A stretch of DNA of 64,000 nucleotides from positions 92,781 to 156,780 of the forward strand of contig NZ_JAUSUD010000010.1 in assembly GCF_030813355.1 (NCBI RefSeq), in the 5' to 3' direction. The translations under genes were made by a program, and so were the position numbers. Positions 15,978 to 27,400 of this stretch are shown piece by piece. Source of the stretch: Metabacillus malikii. Its GTDB lineage: Bacteria > Bacillota > Bacilli > Bacillales > Bacillaceae. Numbering within the stretch: the first letter of the stretch is position 1; each line of letters starts with the position of its first letter. Below the pieces are notes generated by a model, which made no database searches, was not told the DNA's origin, and was given only the letters and a program-made list of their open reading frames with translations.

Positions 15978-18900
15978 ATGAAACATAGGAAAAAGCTTTC
16001 CATCGTTGTATTAACAGTTCTGTTTTTACAAACGATTATAGGTGTTTATCCACAGTCACTATTTGCTGAAGAAATCCCTGAGAAAAACCCTAGTCTATTA
16101 CTCCATTACGATATGAAAACAACAAATCAAAATGGTGGACAACTTATAATGAAGGACGTGTCACCACAGGCAATGTTTGATGGAAAAGTGGTTAATCAGG
16201 AAAATGGTCAAATTCTAAACAACAATGAGGTTGGTTACATCTCATTTAATGGAGGGAACTCAAACTCCAAAAGTGCATACGTCGAAATTCCGAAGGCGAA
16301 TGATGGCACCGATTTATTAGCCGGCTTAGAAGATGTTACGATCTCGACTCTTTTTAATTGGGAAAATGATGGCCAAAATCGGTGGTTATTTGGTTTAGGG
16401 ACTGTAACTGATGATGCAGAAAATGGCAATAAATATTTCTTTGTTACCCCACGCCATGGATCTGGGGATGTTGTAGCAACAGGCATATCAAAAGCAGGCT
16501 GGCGGAATGAATCACTTGTCAAAGGTACTGCAGCAATCTCTGCAAATGAATGGCAAGTCGCAACAGTTGTGTACTCAGGAACGACAGATACGATTACTTT
16601 ATATGTAAATGGCAAGAAGGCAGCAACCGGTTCAGCCGGTGGAAAGAAGTTAGCTGAAATTATTGATTCGAATTCGGGTTATTCTGGCTTTATCGGAAAG
16701 TCCATTTTTAAAAATGACCCATTTCTACAAGGGATGGTCGGTGATTTTAAAGTGTTTAATGGTGCGCTAACGGATAAACAAGTAGAAGCAGTCTATCAAG
16801 AAACAGCCTCGAAAATAAATAAACTTAATCAACTTACATTAGAAGATGCGGTCACATCATTAGAACTCTCAAGCTATGTCTCAAAAAATGACGAAGTATC
16901 TAGTATTACTGGAGATGTTGCACTGCCGCAAAAAGGAAAGCATGGAGTAGAGATAAGCTGGTTATCAAGTAATCAGGAAGTAATCTCAAATGAAGGAAAA
17001 GTAACAAGACCACTTGAAAAAGATGCAAAGGTTGAACTGACAGCTACAGTTACTTATAAAGAGCTAACAGCAACAAAAACATTTAAAGCAACTGTAAAAC
17101 GAGAGTCTTCAAATAAGGAAAAGGTGAAGCAAGATGCAAAAAGACTCACCATTCCAAATCAAAATCAAATAAAGGGAAATATCCATCTCCCAACAACGGG
17201 AGAACATGGTTCAACCATTCAATGGACATCATCACATCCGGAGATTATTCAAGGCTCTGCACAGTCTGAAACTGATGACAAGAAGCTAGGCTGGGTTTCT
17301 AGGCCGGAAAAAGATACAAAAGTTACCTTAACAGCAACGGTCACAAATGGTGATGAAGTCGCCGAAAAGAAAATCAAGGTAACAGTCGTGAAGAAACCTG
17401 GTAAAAAAGAGTATGATGCCTATTTCTTTTCATATTTCACAGGAGAATATGAAGGAGGCGAGGAAATTTCTTTTGCAATTGCAGAGGACCCATTGAAATG
17501 GCGTGCTTTGAATAATGGACAATCAATTCTGCAATCCTCTATGGGTGAAAAGGGACTGCGTGATCCGTTTATTATCCGCTCACCTGAGGGTGATAAATTT
17601 TATATGCTTGCAACAGATTTGAAAATGGGTGAGAGTACAAATTTTGACCAAGCGCAAATAACTGGAAGCCACTCGTTAATGATTTGGGAATCAGATGATT
17701 TAGTAAATTGGAGTGAGCAACGAATGGTGGAAGTTGCACCAAAAACAGGTGGAAACACTTGGGCACCAGAAGCAATTTACAATGAGAAGACAGGTGAATA
17801 TGTTGTCTTTTGGGCATCATCAATGAAAAATTCCGAAACGTATGGCAATTATCCAAATGGTAGACCACAAGGACAATATAATGTCATGTACTACGCGACA
17901 ACAAGAGATTTTCATACCTTCTCGGAACCGAAAGTCTTTATTGATGAAGGCTTCCCAACGATTGACACAAGCTTTGTTCAGCATGACGATACATTTTATC
18001 GCTTCACTAAATCAGAGGTCAATTACAAAGTTTACTATGAGAAAGCCTCAGACATTTTTTATGACGCAGATGGTATCGAAGAAAACGGCTTCCAATTTGA
18101 CGAAATTGCCGGAACAAAATCTGGAAACACTGGATTAATTGGACATCAAGGTAATAATGAAGGACAAACTGTTTTTAAAGATATTCATGAAGACAAATGG
18201 TATATGTTCCTCGATTCATGGCCATATCATGTTAGATGGTCAACTGATCTTGAGGATGGGGAGCAATTTGTGAAAAATCTTCTTCCAGAATCAGAATACG
18301 CACTACCACCAGGACCACGTCATGGAACTGTTATCCCGATCACAAAGGACGAACTGAACGCACTCGAAGCTAAATACGGTGTGAAAGGCCCTGAGCAATC
18401 AGATACACCAGTCGTCCATTACACATTTGATGAAGACGATGTAGAAGGAACAGTTGTAAAGGATGTTTCTGAAAATGGCTATGATGCTAAGTTAGTAGGT
18501 GGGTCGGTAATCGATCAAACGAATACTGTCGGTAAATCTAGTGGTGCTGTCAAACTTGATGGAAAGACTGGTTATGTCGAATTACCGGAAAATCTTATTA
18601 AACAATTAAACTTAGAAAAAATGACCATGTCTACATGGGTACAGATTGGTCAAGACCAACCGAATCAACGAATCTTTGATTTTTCATCAAATACAGGTCG
18701 TACCGTCAACCGTAACACGATGTACTTAAGTACAAAGGGAGACCAAGGGAATCTTGAATTCGCCATTGTCACACCATTTACAGAAAAATTTGCGAATCAA
18801 AACTCCCTACTAAACAGCAATTATAAATATGCTGTTAGAGCACCACAGCTGACTACATCAACATGGCACCATGTGGCCATGACGATTGAGGATTACGATG

Positions 18901-21900
18901 CGGTTTTATACGTTGATGGAAAAGAAGTCTCTAGAAGCTCAACATTCAATGTTGAACCAAGAATGTTACTTGAAACAACAATGAACTATTTAGGAAAATC
19001 AAGTAAGGATGGACATCCATTTTTTAATGGTTCATTTGATGATTTCCGCATTTATAACCGTGCCCTGCCAGCAGATGAGATTGCTAGTTTAGCAGATGCG
19101 GAAGTTCCAACAACTCCACCAGAAGAGGAGCCTGAGGCTGTTTCATTAATCGTTGACTATGATATGACGAACATTGATGGCACAGTTGTAAAGGACAATA
19201 CAGGAACGTTTGACGGGAAATTAATTAATCCTAATCAAGCTGATGTTATGAAAGGAAATGATGCAGGTGCTCTTCATTTCAAAGGTGGTAGTACAGCATC
19301 ATACATCGAATTGCCAGAAGGTATTTTAGATAATCTTGACAGTGTGACCATTTCTTCTTTAGTGAATTGGAAAGGTCAGCAAGAAGCAGAGTGGATTTTT
19401 GCTTTAGGTCAAGACCAGAACAAATATTTATTTACAACACCGAGCAGGAATTCAGGCGATCGTTCTGCACGTGTAGGCTTAGGAGTGACAAGCTGGAATA
19501 ACGAGGCAGGAGCAAATGCTACGTCAGGTCCGGTAAAGGCAGATGAATGGAAGCTCGTAACAGCAGTTATGGATGGAAAAGAAGAGACGCTAACATTATA
19601 CATTGACGGACATGAGGTTGGGAAAGGCCCAACGAATGGATATACATTAGATGCGATAAAAAATCAGGATGGCGTTAGCGGCTTCATCGGAAAATCATTT
19701 TACTCAGCTGACCCGTATTTTGGTGGGATGATTGCAGATTTTAAAATCTATGACGGTGCATTATCGCAAGCAGAGATTAGTAGCTTACAAGCTGAGGCAA
19801 AGACGAAAATTGAGAAAATGGATGGAATTCTCTTGCAGCATCATGCAAAACAGCTAAACTATGATGATTTTTTAGGGGAAAACATAAGTAAGGATGAAGT
19901 GACAACAAATCTAGATTTTTCAAACAAAGGTGAGAACGGGATTACAATCACATGGGATTCACAATATCAAGATTACATTTCAAATGAAGGTATCGTAAAA
20001 AGACCAACATTTGAATTAGGCAACAAATCAGTTGTCATTACCGCAACGTTATCAGATGGCAAACAAACGATTAAGCGGGAATTTCCTGTAACTGTCGTAA
20101 AGAAACCAAGTGATGAGGAAGCAGTTAAAAATGATGCACGCCAACTGATTGTCCATAATATTGATGATGTACGAGGAAACATTACTTTACCAACATCAGG
20201 TTCTGAAGGCTCAACAATTTCTTGGAAATCAAGTCATCCAGAGGTTATTACCTCAACAGGTGAAGTAACCCGTCCAGCTAAAGGTGATCAGGCGGTCAAA
20301 CTGACAGCAACGATAACGTTGAATGGAGCTGTCGTAACAAAAGGCTTCATCGCAAATGTAAAGGAGCATCCTAAGCAAGAAAAGTATGAAGGCTATGTGT
20401 TTAGCTATTTTACCGGTGAAGGCTACGAAAACGGTGAACAAATTTACTTTGCATTAAGTGAAGGCAATAACCCGCTTAAATGGCAAGAGCTTAACAAAGG
20501 GGAACCGGCCTTAACGTCTGATTTAGGTGAAAAGGGATTACGTGACCCATTTATCATTCGCTCACCAGAGGGAGACAAATTTTATCTAATAGCAACAGAC
20601 TTAAAAATTTATGGAAACGGCAATTGGGATCGCGCCCAAAGACAAGGAAGCCGTTCCATTATGGTTTGGGAATCAACCGACTTAATCAATTGGTCTGAAC
20701 AACGAATGGTTGAGGTTTCTCCGGAGGAAGCGGGCAATACATGGGCGCCGGAAATTTTTTATGATGATTCGACAGGTGAATATATTGTGTTCTGGGCTTC
20801 TAAATTATATGAGAATGACCAGCATACCGGTGATAGCTATCAACGGATGATGTATAGCAAAACGCGAGATTTTTATACATTTACAGAACCACAAGTATAC
20901 ATGGATACGGGCTATTCAGTCATCGATACAACGATGATCGAGGATCAAGGTAACATCTATCGCTTCACAAAAGATGAACGCGGGAACTCAACAGAATCAC
21001 CGAACGGCAAATTTATATTTCAAGAGGTAGGCAAATCCGTACTAGACCCAGATTTTACGATGATAAAAGAAGGCATCGGTAAAGGAGCTATTGCTAGAGG
21101 GGAAGGTCCAACGATTTTTAAATCCAATATAGAGGAAAAATGGTACATGTTTATTGATGAATTCGGTGGAAGAGGCTATGTACCGTTTGAAACGACAGAT
21201 TTACAATCAGGTGAATGGACAGTACCTAGCGATTATCAACTGCCAAAACGTCCACGCCACGGCACAGTCATTCCTGTCACAAAAACTGAACATGAAGCAT
21301 TACAACAAAATGTCCCAACGGTTAAAAAACCAAATCCTGAAAAGGAAGTGGAAGAAATTTCATTGGAACAGTCAACTATACAGCTAATTGCTGGAGAAAA
21401 GCTGAAATTATCTGTAAACATCTCTCCAATAGACGTCTCGAATAAGGGCATGGTTTGGACTAGCAGCAATGAAGATGTCGTAACAGTTGACGACAACGGG
21501 ACCATAACAGCACTTAAAGAAGGTGAAGCCACTATATCGGTAGCTTCAACGAGTGGAAATGCGGTTGCATTTACAGATGTCATGGTAAAACGGAAAACAA
21601 CTGATGAAGAAGAACCGCCTGTACCAGGGGAAGGTGAAGAGCCGCCTGTACCAGGGGAAGGTGAAGAGCCACCTGTATCAGGGGAAGGTGAAGAACCGCC
21701 TGTACCAGGGGAAGGTGAAGAGCCGTCTGTACCAGGGGAAGGTGAAAATCCTCCAGCATCAGGAGAAGAGGAAGACCCGCCTACACAAGGAGAAGGAGAG
21801 CTGCCGGCATCGGAAGACGGGGACCCAACAACAGGAGGAGATGGTGGTGCAACTCCCAACATTGAAAATAATGAAGAGCATGTAATGTCAAATGACAAAT

Positions 21901-22067
21901 CTGATACATCAGTACAAGAAGGGACGAGACAATCATCATCGATAAACAAAAATAAATTCTTCAACAAGCTCCCAAGTACAGCGACAAACGTATATAACCT
22001 GATGATGATTGGCCTCGCTATTGTAGCAATAGGGTTTTATTTAAAAAGAAGAATACAAAAACAATAG
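15978..22067 (+). CDS. Giant wall-anchored protein with two GH43 domains and LamG modules
   Basis: A secreted 2029-residue glycosidase. It has a signal peptide (about 1-31), a LamG-like jelly roll (36-270), two Ig-like units (285-470) and a first GH43 propeller (477-800) with candidate triad Asp529 (LRDPF), Asp663 (TIDTS) and Glu728 (NEGQT). Two further LamG modules (808-1045, 1051-1275) and two Ig-like units precede a second GH43 (1464-1778) with Asp1523, Asp1650 and Glu1709 (GEGPT). A Big_2 domain (1789-1873), a Pro/Glu repeat linker, the sorting signal LPSTA (1998-2002), a membrane helix and a basic tail complete it. Both propellers keep WAPE and RPRHGTVIP motifs and clearly arose by internal duplication. 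The likely role is removal of arabinofuranose (or similar) side chains at the wall; exact specificity is not readable. An AGGAGAG site precedes the ATG. Confidence 0.9.
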   Translation: MKHRKKLSIVVLTVLFLQTIIGVYPQSLFAEEIPEKNPSLLLHYDMKTTNQNGGQLIMKDVSPQAMFDGKVVNQENGQILNNNEVGYISFNGGNSNSKSAYVEIPKANDGTDLLAGLEDVTISTLFNWENDGQNRWLFGLGTVTDDAENGNKYFFVTPRHGSGDVVATGISKAGWRNESLVKGTAAISANEWQVATVVYSGTTDTITLYVNGKKAATGSAGGKKLAEIIDSNSGYSGFIGKSIFKNDPFLQGMVGDFKVFNGALTDKQVEAVYQETASKINKLNQLTLEDAVTSLELSSYVSKNDEVSSITGDVALPQKGKHGVEISWLSSNQEVISNEGKVTRPLEKDAKVELTATVTYKELTATKTFKATVKRESSNKEKVKQDAKRLTIPNQNQIKGNIHLPTTGEHGSTIQWTSSHPEIIQGSAQSETDDKKLGWVSRPEKDTKVTLTATVTNGDEVAEKKIKVTVVKKPGKKEYDAYFFSYFTGEYEGGEEISFAIAEDPLKWRALNNGQSILQSSMGEKGLRDPFIIRSPEGDKFYMLATDLKMGESTNFDQAQITGSHSLMIWESDDLVNWSEQRMVEVAPKTGGNTWAPEAIYNEKTGEYVVFWASSMKNSETYGNYPNGRPQGQYNVMYYATTRDFHTFSEPKVFIDEGFPTIDTSFVQHDDTFYRFTKSEVNYKVYYEKASDIFYDADGIEENGFQFDEIAGTKSGNTGLIGHQGNNEGQTVFKDIHEDKWYMFLDSWPYHVRWSTDLEDGEQFVKNLLPESEYALPPGPRHGTVIPITKDELNALEAKYGVKGPEQSDTPVVHYTFDEDDVEGTVVKDVSENGYDAKLVGGSVIDQTNTVGKSSGAVKLDGKTGYVELPENLIKQLNLEKMTMSTWVQIGQDQPNQRIFDFSSNTGRTVNRNTMYLSTKGDQGNLEFAIVTPFTEKFANQNSLLNSNYKYAVRAPQLTTSTWHHVAMTIEDYDAVLYVDGKEVSRSSTFNVEPRMLLETTMNYLGKSSKDGHPFFNGSFDDFRIYNRALPADEIASLADAEVPTTPPEEEPEAVSLIVDYDMTNIDGTVVKDNTGTFDGKLINPNQADVMKGNDAGALHFKGGSTASYIELPEGILDNLDSVTISSLVNWKGQQEAEWIFALGQDQNKYLFTTPSRNSGDRSARVGLGVTSWNNEAGANATSGPVKADEWKLVTAVMDGKEETLTLYIDGHEVGKGPTNGYTLDAIKNQDGVSGFIGKSFYSADPYFGGMIADFKIYDGALSQAEISSLQAEAKTKIEKMDGILLQHHAKQLNYDDFLGENISKDEVTTNLDFSNKGENGITITWDSQYQDYISNEGIVKRPTFELGNKSVVITATLSDGKQTIKREFPVTVVKKPSDEEAVKNDARQLIVHNIDDVRGNITLPTSGSEGSTISWKSSHPEVITSTGEVTRPAKGDQAVKLTATITLNGAVVTKGFIANVKEHPKQEKYEGYVFSYFTGEGYENGEQIYFALSEGNNPLKWQELNKGEPALTSDLGEKGLRDPFIIRSPEGDKFYLIATDLKIYGNGNWDRAQRQGSRSIMVWESTDLINWSEQRMVEVSPEEAGNTWAPEIFYDDSTGEYIVFWASKLYENDQHTGDSYQRMMYSKTRDFYTFTEPQVYMDTGYSVIDTTMIEDQGNIYRFTKDERGNSTESPNGKFIFQEVGKSVLDPDFTMIKEGIGKGAIARGEGPTIFKSNIEEKWYMFIDEFGGRGYVPFETTDLQSGEWTVPSDYQLPKRPRHGTVIPVTKTEHEALQQNVPTVKKPNPEKEVEEISLEQSTIQLIAGEKLKLSVNISPIDVSNKGMVWTSSNEDVVTVDDNGTITALKEGEATISVASTSGNAVAFTDVMVKRKTTDEEEPPVPGEGEEPPVPGEGEEPPVSGEGEEPPVPGEGEEPSVPGEGENPPASGEEEDPPTQGEGELPASEDGDPTTGGDGGATPNIENNEEHVMSNDKSDTSVQEGTRQSSSINKNKFFNKLPSTATNVYNLMMIGLAIVAIGFYLKRRIQKQ
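21609..21797 (+). repeat. 27-bp in-gene repeats encoding a Pro/Glu-rich wall-spanning linker
   Basis: Five near-identical 27-bp units (21609-21743) encode EEPPVPGEG, and two degenerate units follow to 21797. They lie between the last Ig-like domain and the LPSTA signal, the usual place for a flexible cell-wall spacer. The unit number is likely to vary between strains. Confidence 0.9.
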
Positions 22068-22081
22068 AGTAATATAGGATG

Positions 22082-22111
22082 CTAGCTTCTAAGATATTGC
22101 TTGGAAGCTAG
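22082..22111 (+). terminator. Stem-loop between the first two secreted GH43 genes
   Basis: CTAGCTTCTAAG pairs with CTTGGAAGCTAG around a short loop. The following sequence is AT-rich without a proper T-run, so partial termination or RNA processing is as likely as full termination. Confidence 0.55.
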
Positions 22112-22150
22112 TAAATTTCTACTAATAACAATCTGTAAAGGAGGAAAATC

Positions 22151-24391
22151 ATGAAGAAACTATTATTAATAGTAATTTTATTTGTATCCGCTTATCTTTC
22201 GTTCTCAGCCATTTCACATGCGGATAATCCTGTCATTAAAGATAACTTTAGTGCAGACCCAGCAGCACTTGTCCACGACGGGAAAGCTTATTTATACGTC
22301 GGGCATGACGAAGCAAGTCCGAATGGGAATTTTTTTGTGTTAAAGAAATGGAGTATTTATTCTTCGTCGGATATGGAAAATTGGGAATTGGAGGGGTCAC
22401 TCCCACGTACAGCTTTTGAATGGGCAAAAAATGATTCAGCATGGGCATCACAAGCAATTGAAAGAGATGGCAAGTTTTATTGGTATGTTACTGTCCTTAA
22501 TGGTGACAGTGACGACCCTGGCTATTCTATTGGTGTCGCTGTTTCGGACCATCCAGTTAATGGCTTTAAAGATGCAATTGGGAAGCCGTTAATTACGAAT
22601 AAAATGACGAAAAGTCCAGAAAGTATGGGAGCAGAGGCTTGGGATGATATCGACCCGACAGTTTTTATAGATGACGATGGACAAGCATATTTATATTGGG
22701 GAAATACGCATCTTTATTATGCAAAATTAAAGGATAATATGATTGAAATAGATGGGGAAATACATCAAGTTACGATCGATAACATGCCTGGTACTTTTAC
22801 AGAAGCACCGTGGTTACATAAAGCGCATGGCAATTATTATCTCTCGTTCGCAATGAATTATCCTGAAGAGCTTGGTTACGCAATAAGTGATAGTCCGACA
22901 GGCCCGTGGGAATATAAAGGGAAGCTTATGGATGCACTTGCGAGTGATAGTAATGACAAGGCGGCGAGTAATACGAGCCATCAAGCATTCTTGCAATTTA
23001 ATGACGAGTGGTATTTTATTTACCATACAAGTGCTCTGCCAACAGGTGGCCAATATCGTCGTTCTGTAGCGATAGAAAAATTTCAATATAACGAAGATGG
23101 GACGATTGATAAAATTATACCGTCAGCATCAGGGGTTACAAGTCACAGCTATGCGATTCAGTCTTTTGATGATAAGAAGCGATATATTCGACATTTAGCA
23201 GGTGATGTTCGCATGGATCCAGTTGGTTCAGAGGTGTTGGATTCAAAGTGGCATCTTGTTAAAGGGCTAGCAAATGACGGTGAAGAATACATTTCATTTC
23301 AAGCTGAGCACAAACCAGGCTTTTATTTAAAGAGAGAAAATGATGAGATTGTATTGGCCAAGCATGATGGAACGACAGAATTCATGGAGGAAGCGACCTT
23401 TAAAGCTGTACCAGGCTTGGGTGATAAAGAGTGGACTTCCTATCAATCGTACACAGATGAGACATTATATTTAACAGTACAAGAAAATTATAGATTAGGC
23501 TTGAGTACAGCTACATCTGAAAAGCAAAGAAATATCGCCACCTTTACGGTTGTGCAAGCTGATATTGAAGGAATTACATTAAATAAAAGTTCGTTATCGC
23601 TTATCGAAGGAAATGTAACAACGATTCAAGCAACAGTAAAGCCAGCAAATGTGCTTCAAAATAAGTTAGTCATTTATTCAACAAATCCTGAAATCGTTAC
23701 GGTATCATCACAAAACGAAAAGGAGGGTGTATCAACCTTCACCGTTAAAGGACTAGCCTCAGGAGAAACAGATATAGTGATAGAAACAGAAGACGGTCGG
23801 TATACAGAACGAGTAAAAGTTCAAGTGAATCAAAAAGAGGCAGTTCCGTCTGAACTGAAAAATGTTGAGATCTCGACAAATACAAAACAAAAACAAGTAC
23901 TTGTTACAGGAGAGCTCATCGAAGGTGAAGGAAAAAATGTCACGGTCAAGGTCATATCTCCTAATGGTGACTTGGAATATATCGATCAAGCGCTAGTAGA
24001 TGATAAAAATCATTTCGCTTTTCAATACACAATAAAGTCTAAACAAAATGGAAAATATCAAGTGTCAATAGGTGCAACAGATTTGAGTGAAATCTATCAA
24101 ACAAGCTTTATGTATACGAAGAAACCTGAACAACCTGACAATGACGGGAAACCGATAAAACCAGATGATAGTGATAAACCATCGAACGATAAAGGTAACG
24201 ACGAGGCTGAGAAGGACAAGGATTCTGAATCACAAGACAAAGACAATGAAACAAACGACAAGCATAAAAATGATGGGCAGCAGAAGCTACCTAATACAGC
24301 GACAAATCTATTTAACTACATGCTAGCAGGTCTCGTTATGCTATTGGTAGGTACATTCATCTATATTAGTCAAAAAAGAAAAAAGGTGTAG
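22151..24391 (+). CDS. Wall-anchored GH43 arabinofuranosidase-type enzyme with AbfB-like domain
   Basis: A secreted 746-residue enzyme. A signal peptide (1-24) is followed by a GH43 propeller (about 26-325) with Asp36 (SADPA), Asp168 (DIDPT) and Glu218 (FTEAPW) as base, pKa modulator and acid. A beta-trefoil-like segment (about 330-466: YIRHLAGDVR, GFYLKREND) resembles the AbfB/CBM42 arabinose-binding module. Then come a Big_2-like domain (468-555), one more beta domain (563-650), a charged Asp/Lys linker, and LPNTA (713-717) with membrane helix and KRKKV tail. The combination suggests release of arabinose side chains from arabinoxylan or arabinan while attached to peptidoglycan. The LPxTA form points to a class-D-type sortase, not encoded in this window. 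An AGGAGG site precedes the ATG, and the next gene starts 14 bases after the stop. Confidence 0.9.
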   Translation: MKKLLLIVILFVSAYLSFSAISHADNPVIKDNFSADPAALVHDGKAYLYVGHDEASPNGNFFVLKKWSIYSSSDMENWELEGSLPRTAFEWAKNDSAWASQAIERDGKFYWYVTVLNGDSDDPGYSIGVAVSDHPVNGFKDAIGKPLITNKMTKSPESMGAEAWDDIDPTVFIDDDGQAYLYWGNTHLYYAKLKDNMIEIDGEIHQVTIDNMPGTFTEAPWLHKAHGNYYLSFAMNYPEELGYAISDSPTGPWEYKGKLMDALASDSNDKAASNTSHQAFLQFNDEWYFIYHTSALPTGGQYRRSVAIEKFQYNEDGTIDKIIPSASGVTSHSYAIQSFDDKKRYIRHLAGDVRMDPVGSEVLDSKWHLVKGLANDGEEYISFQAEHKPGFYLKRENDEIVLAKHDGTTEFMEEATFKAVPGLGDKEWTSYQSYTDETLYLTVQENYRLGLSTATSEKQRNIATFTVVQADIEGITLNKSSLSLIEGNVTTIQATVKPANVLQNKLVIYSTNPEIVTVSSQNEKEGVSTFTVKGLASGETDIVIETEDGRYTERVKVQVNQKEAVPSELKNVEISTNTKQKQVLVTGELIEGEGKNVTVKVISPNGDLEYIDQALVDDKNHFAFQYTIKSKQNGKYQVSIGATDLSEIYQTSFMYTKKPEQPDNDGKPIKPDDSDKPSNDKGNDEAEKDKDSESQDKDNETNDKHKNDGQQKLPNTATNLFNYMLAGLVMLLVGTFIYISQKRKKV

Positions 24392-24404
24392 AGGAGGCAT
24401 TAGT

Positions 24405-27400
24405 GTGATAAAACTAAAAAAATATCTATCGCTATTAGTGATTTTTGTAGTGTTCGTAAGTATTTTACCAACAGGCTACCCACAAATTAGTCATGCCGAA
24501 ACGAAAGAGATAGACGATGAGATACTATTGTGGTATCCATTCACAGACGCTGAAACGACTAATGTCATAAAGGATGCATCAGGTCATGGGCATGATGGAA
24601 AACTAGTCAATGATGCGAAAATTACAATGACTGAAAAAGGCGGTGCTGTTGAATTAGATGGAAATCAAGACTATGTTGAATTACCTGCTAATATTTTGGA
24701 TGGCTTGACAGATGTGACGATAAGCAGCTGGGTACATCTCGACGAGCTGAAGGATTGGGCTTCATTATATAGCTTTGGTAACTTCAAAGGTAATGAATCA
24801 AATTTTACAGTATTAAATTTTGCTCCAAAGGGTGGAACAAATGCCAGTGTTCTAGAACTCATTACAGGTAATTTCACAACCTTTCACACTGCAGAATCGC
24901 CGGTGTTAAAGGAACAGGAGTGGGTCCATGTTACAACAGTGCTATCGGGTAAAGAAAAAACAATGTCAACATACCTAAATGGAGTACTACAAAAAACTAT
25001 TGATTTCCCAATGAATGTGAATGACATCAACTCGGCTCAAAACTATATAGGTTGGGCACAGTTTCCTTGGGAGCAAGAAGAAGGTAAGGGACTGAATGGA
25101 AAGGTTGCAGATTTCCGTATTTACAGCAAAGCACTAAGTAAAGCTGAAATAAGAAACTTAGCAGAAGTCGAGCTAGTGATCGAATCTGTTGAAGTAACCA
25201 ATATCATCACTGTTAGAGGGAAGCAGCCTAAATTACCTGCAACTGTTTCGGCACAATTTGCTGACGGAACTAAAGAACATGTACAGGTAGAATGGGATGA
25301 AGTAACGGAACAGATGCTAAAAAATCCAGGTGAACTAACAATTCATGGGACGATTGAAGGCACTGCAATCAAGGCTATTGCAAACATTATGATAACAGAA
25401 GAAAACACGATTACTTCATTAGAAACTGTTACATTATCAACGGTGGAAGGTGAACTTCCGAAGCTACCAACACATGTGCTAGCAACTTATCTTGATAAAA
25501 GCACCGAAGAAGTGGCTGTTAATTGGGAGAAAATTGACCGTGAAGAATTGAATAGAGTAGGTACAATGTTAACTGTCCAAGGCACTGTCGAAAACACGGA
25601 ATTACGAGCGCAAGCTAAAATCTATGTAACTTCGAAACTTTCGGGTGAATTAGTTACTTGGTATAAGTTTGATAGCATTGAAGGGAAAATTGTTTCCGAT
25701 TTATCTGGTAATCAACAAAATGCGCAAGTAAATAACGGAGCGACGATTAGCGAGACTCAAACAAAGTCAGGAATTGATTTAAAAGCAAGTGACAAACAAT
25801 ATGTTACTTTACCGAAAGGAATTGCAAGTGGTTTGAATGATTTCACGTTAACGACATGGGTTTACTTGAATTCAAAAACAGGTGACTGGGCTAGAATTTT
25901 TGACTTTGGTAATGGGGCAAATGCTTCAAAAATGTTTTTAACACCAAATCTTCGCCTTGATATGGACGGTTCAATCTTAACGGCTACATCGGGTTTACCG
26001 AAAGTTGGAGAATGGACACATCTAGCGATTTCGAAAACAGGAGATCAATATCGACTATACAGCAACGGAATCGAAGTAGGGAAAATGAGTGCAGCAACAA
26101 AGCCGGAAGATTACGGTGATACCCCGCATAATTTTATCGGTCGTTCAAACTATGCAGCAGATCCCTATTTAGATGGCAAAATTAGCGACTTTAGAATTTA
26201 TAATAGAGGGTTAACAGAGGATGAAGTTGGCAAGGTAATAGCAGAATCGTATACAGACGCGGAAGCTGTAGCAAAAGCAAAAGAAAGCCTAGAAATTGGA
26301 GATACAACGAATGTCATTGCAAATATTGATTTACCGACAGCAGCAACTAATGGTGTAGCAGTTAAATGGGAATCAAGTAACGAAAACATTGTCTCAGCAG
26401 GTGGGAAGGTAACACGTCCAAAGAAACATGAACAAGATACAACGGTAACCTTAACTGCATCGCTAACGAAAAATGGCTATACAGACACAAAGGAGTTTCA
26501 AGTAACTGTTCTCGCAGATAATATTATATCAATAAAGGAAATAGATGTGATGACACCACTTTACTTTCCACCAAAGCTTCCAAATGTTGTTGAGGTTCAG
26601 CGCGCAGATGGAACGAATAAAGAGATGAAAGTATCGTGGGAAAAGGTTGATGAAAAGAAGCTTTCAAAATATGGTACTGTGAAAGTAAAGGGTAGTGTTT
26701 ATGCGACAAAGCTAAAGGCTGTCGCAAATGTCCATATTGCAGAATTGGAGAAAATTGAGGACGTCCATGTTACTACAAAGATTGGCCAACAACCAGAATT
26801 GCCAGCTACTGTAACGGCGCATTATAGCAATGGTTTAACAGGAGAACTGAACGTAAACTGGAACAAGATAGCGAAAGCGGATTATACGAAAAAGGGAACA
26901 TTTACTGTTGATGGTGTTGCAACAAACTATAGCTATTCTAATCCACTCATTGAACAGCGGGCAGACCCTCATATCTACAAACATACAGATGGGTATTATT
27001 ATTACACAGCATCTGTACCTGAGTATAATCGGATTATTTTAAGAAGAGCGAAAACAATACAAGGTCTTGCAACAGCTGAAGAAGTTGTTATATGGGAAAA
27101 GCATTCAACAGGTGAGATGGCTGCGCATATATGGGCACCGGAAATTCATTTTATCGATGGGAAATGGTACATATATTTTGCAGCTGGAAGCTCTGATGAC
27201 ATTTGGAACATTAGACCATATGTCCTTGAAACTGAAGATAAAAACCCGTTAACAGGTACGTGGAACGAAAAAGGGATGATTCAAAAAGATGAGTCCGATA
27301 CATTTTCATTTACAGATTTCTCACTAGATGCCACAACGTTTGAAAATAATGGAAAACGCTATTTAGTATGGGCGCAAAAACAAGCGGGGATTTCTAATTT

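Noticed and set aside
21236..21967. 243-codon minus-strand open frame rich in Ser/Pro opposite the giant GH43 gene
   Set aside because: It is the complement of the Pro/Glu repeat region; the plus-strand frame has clear domains and an LPSTA signal.
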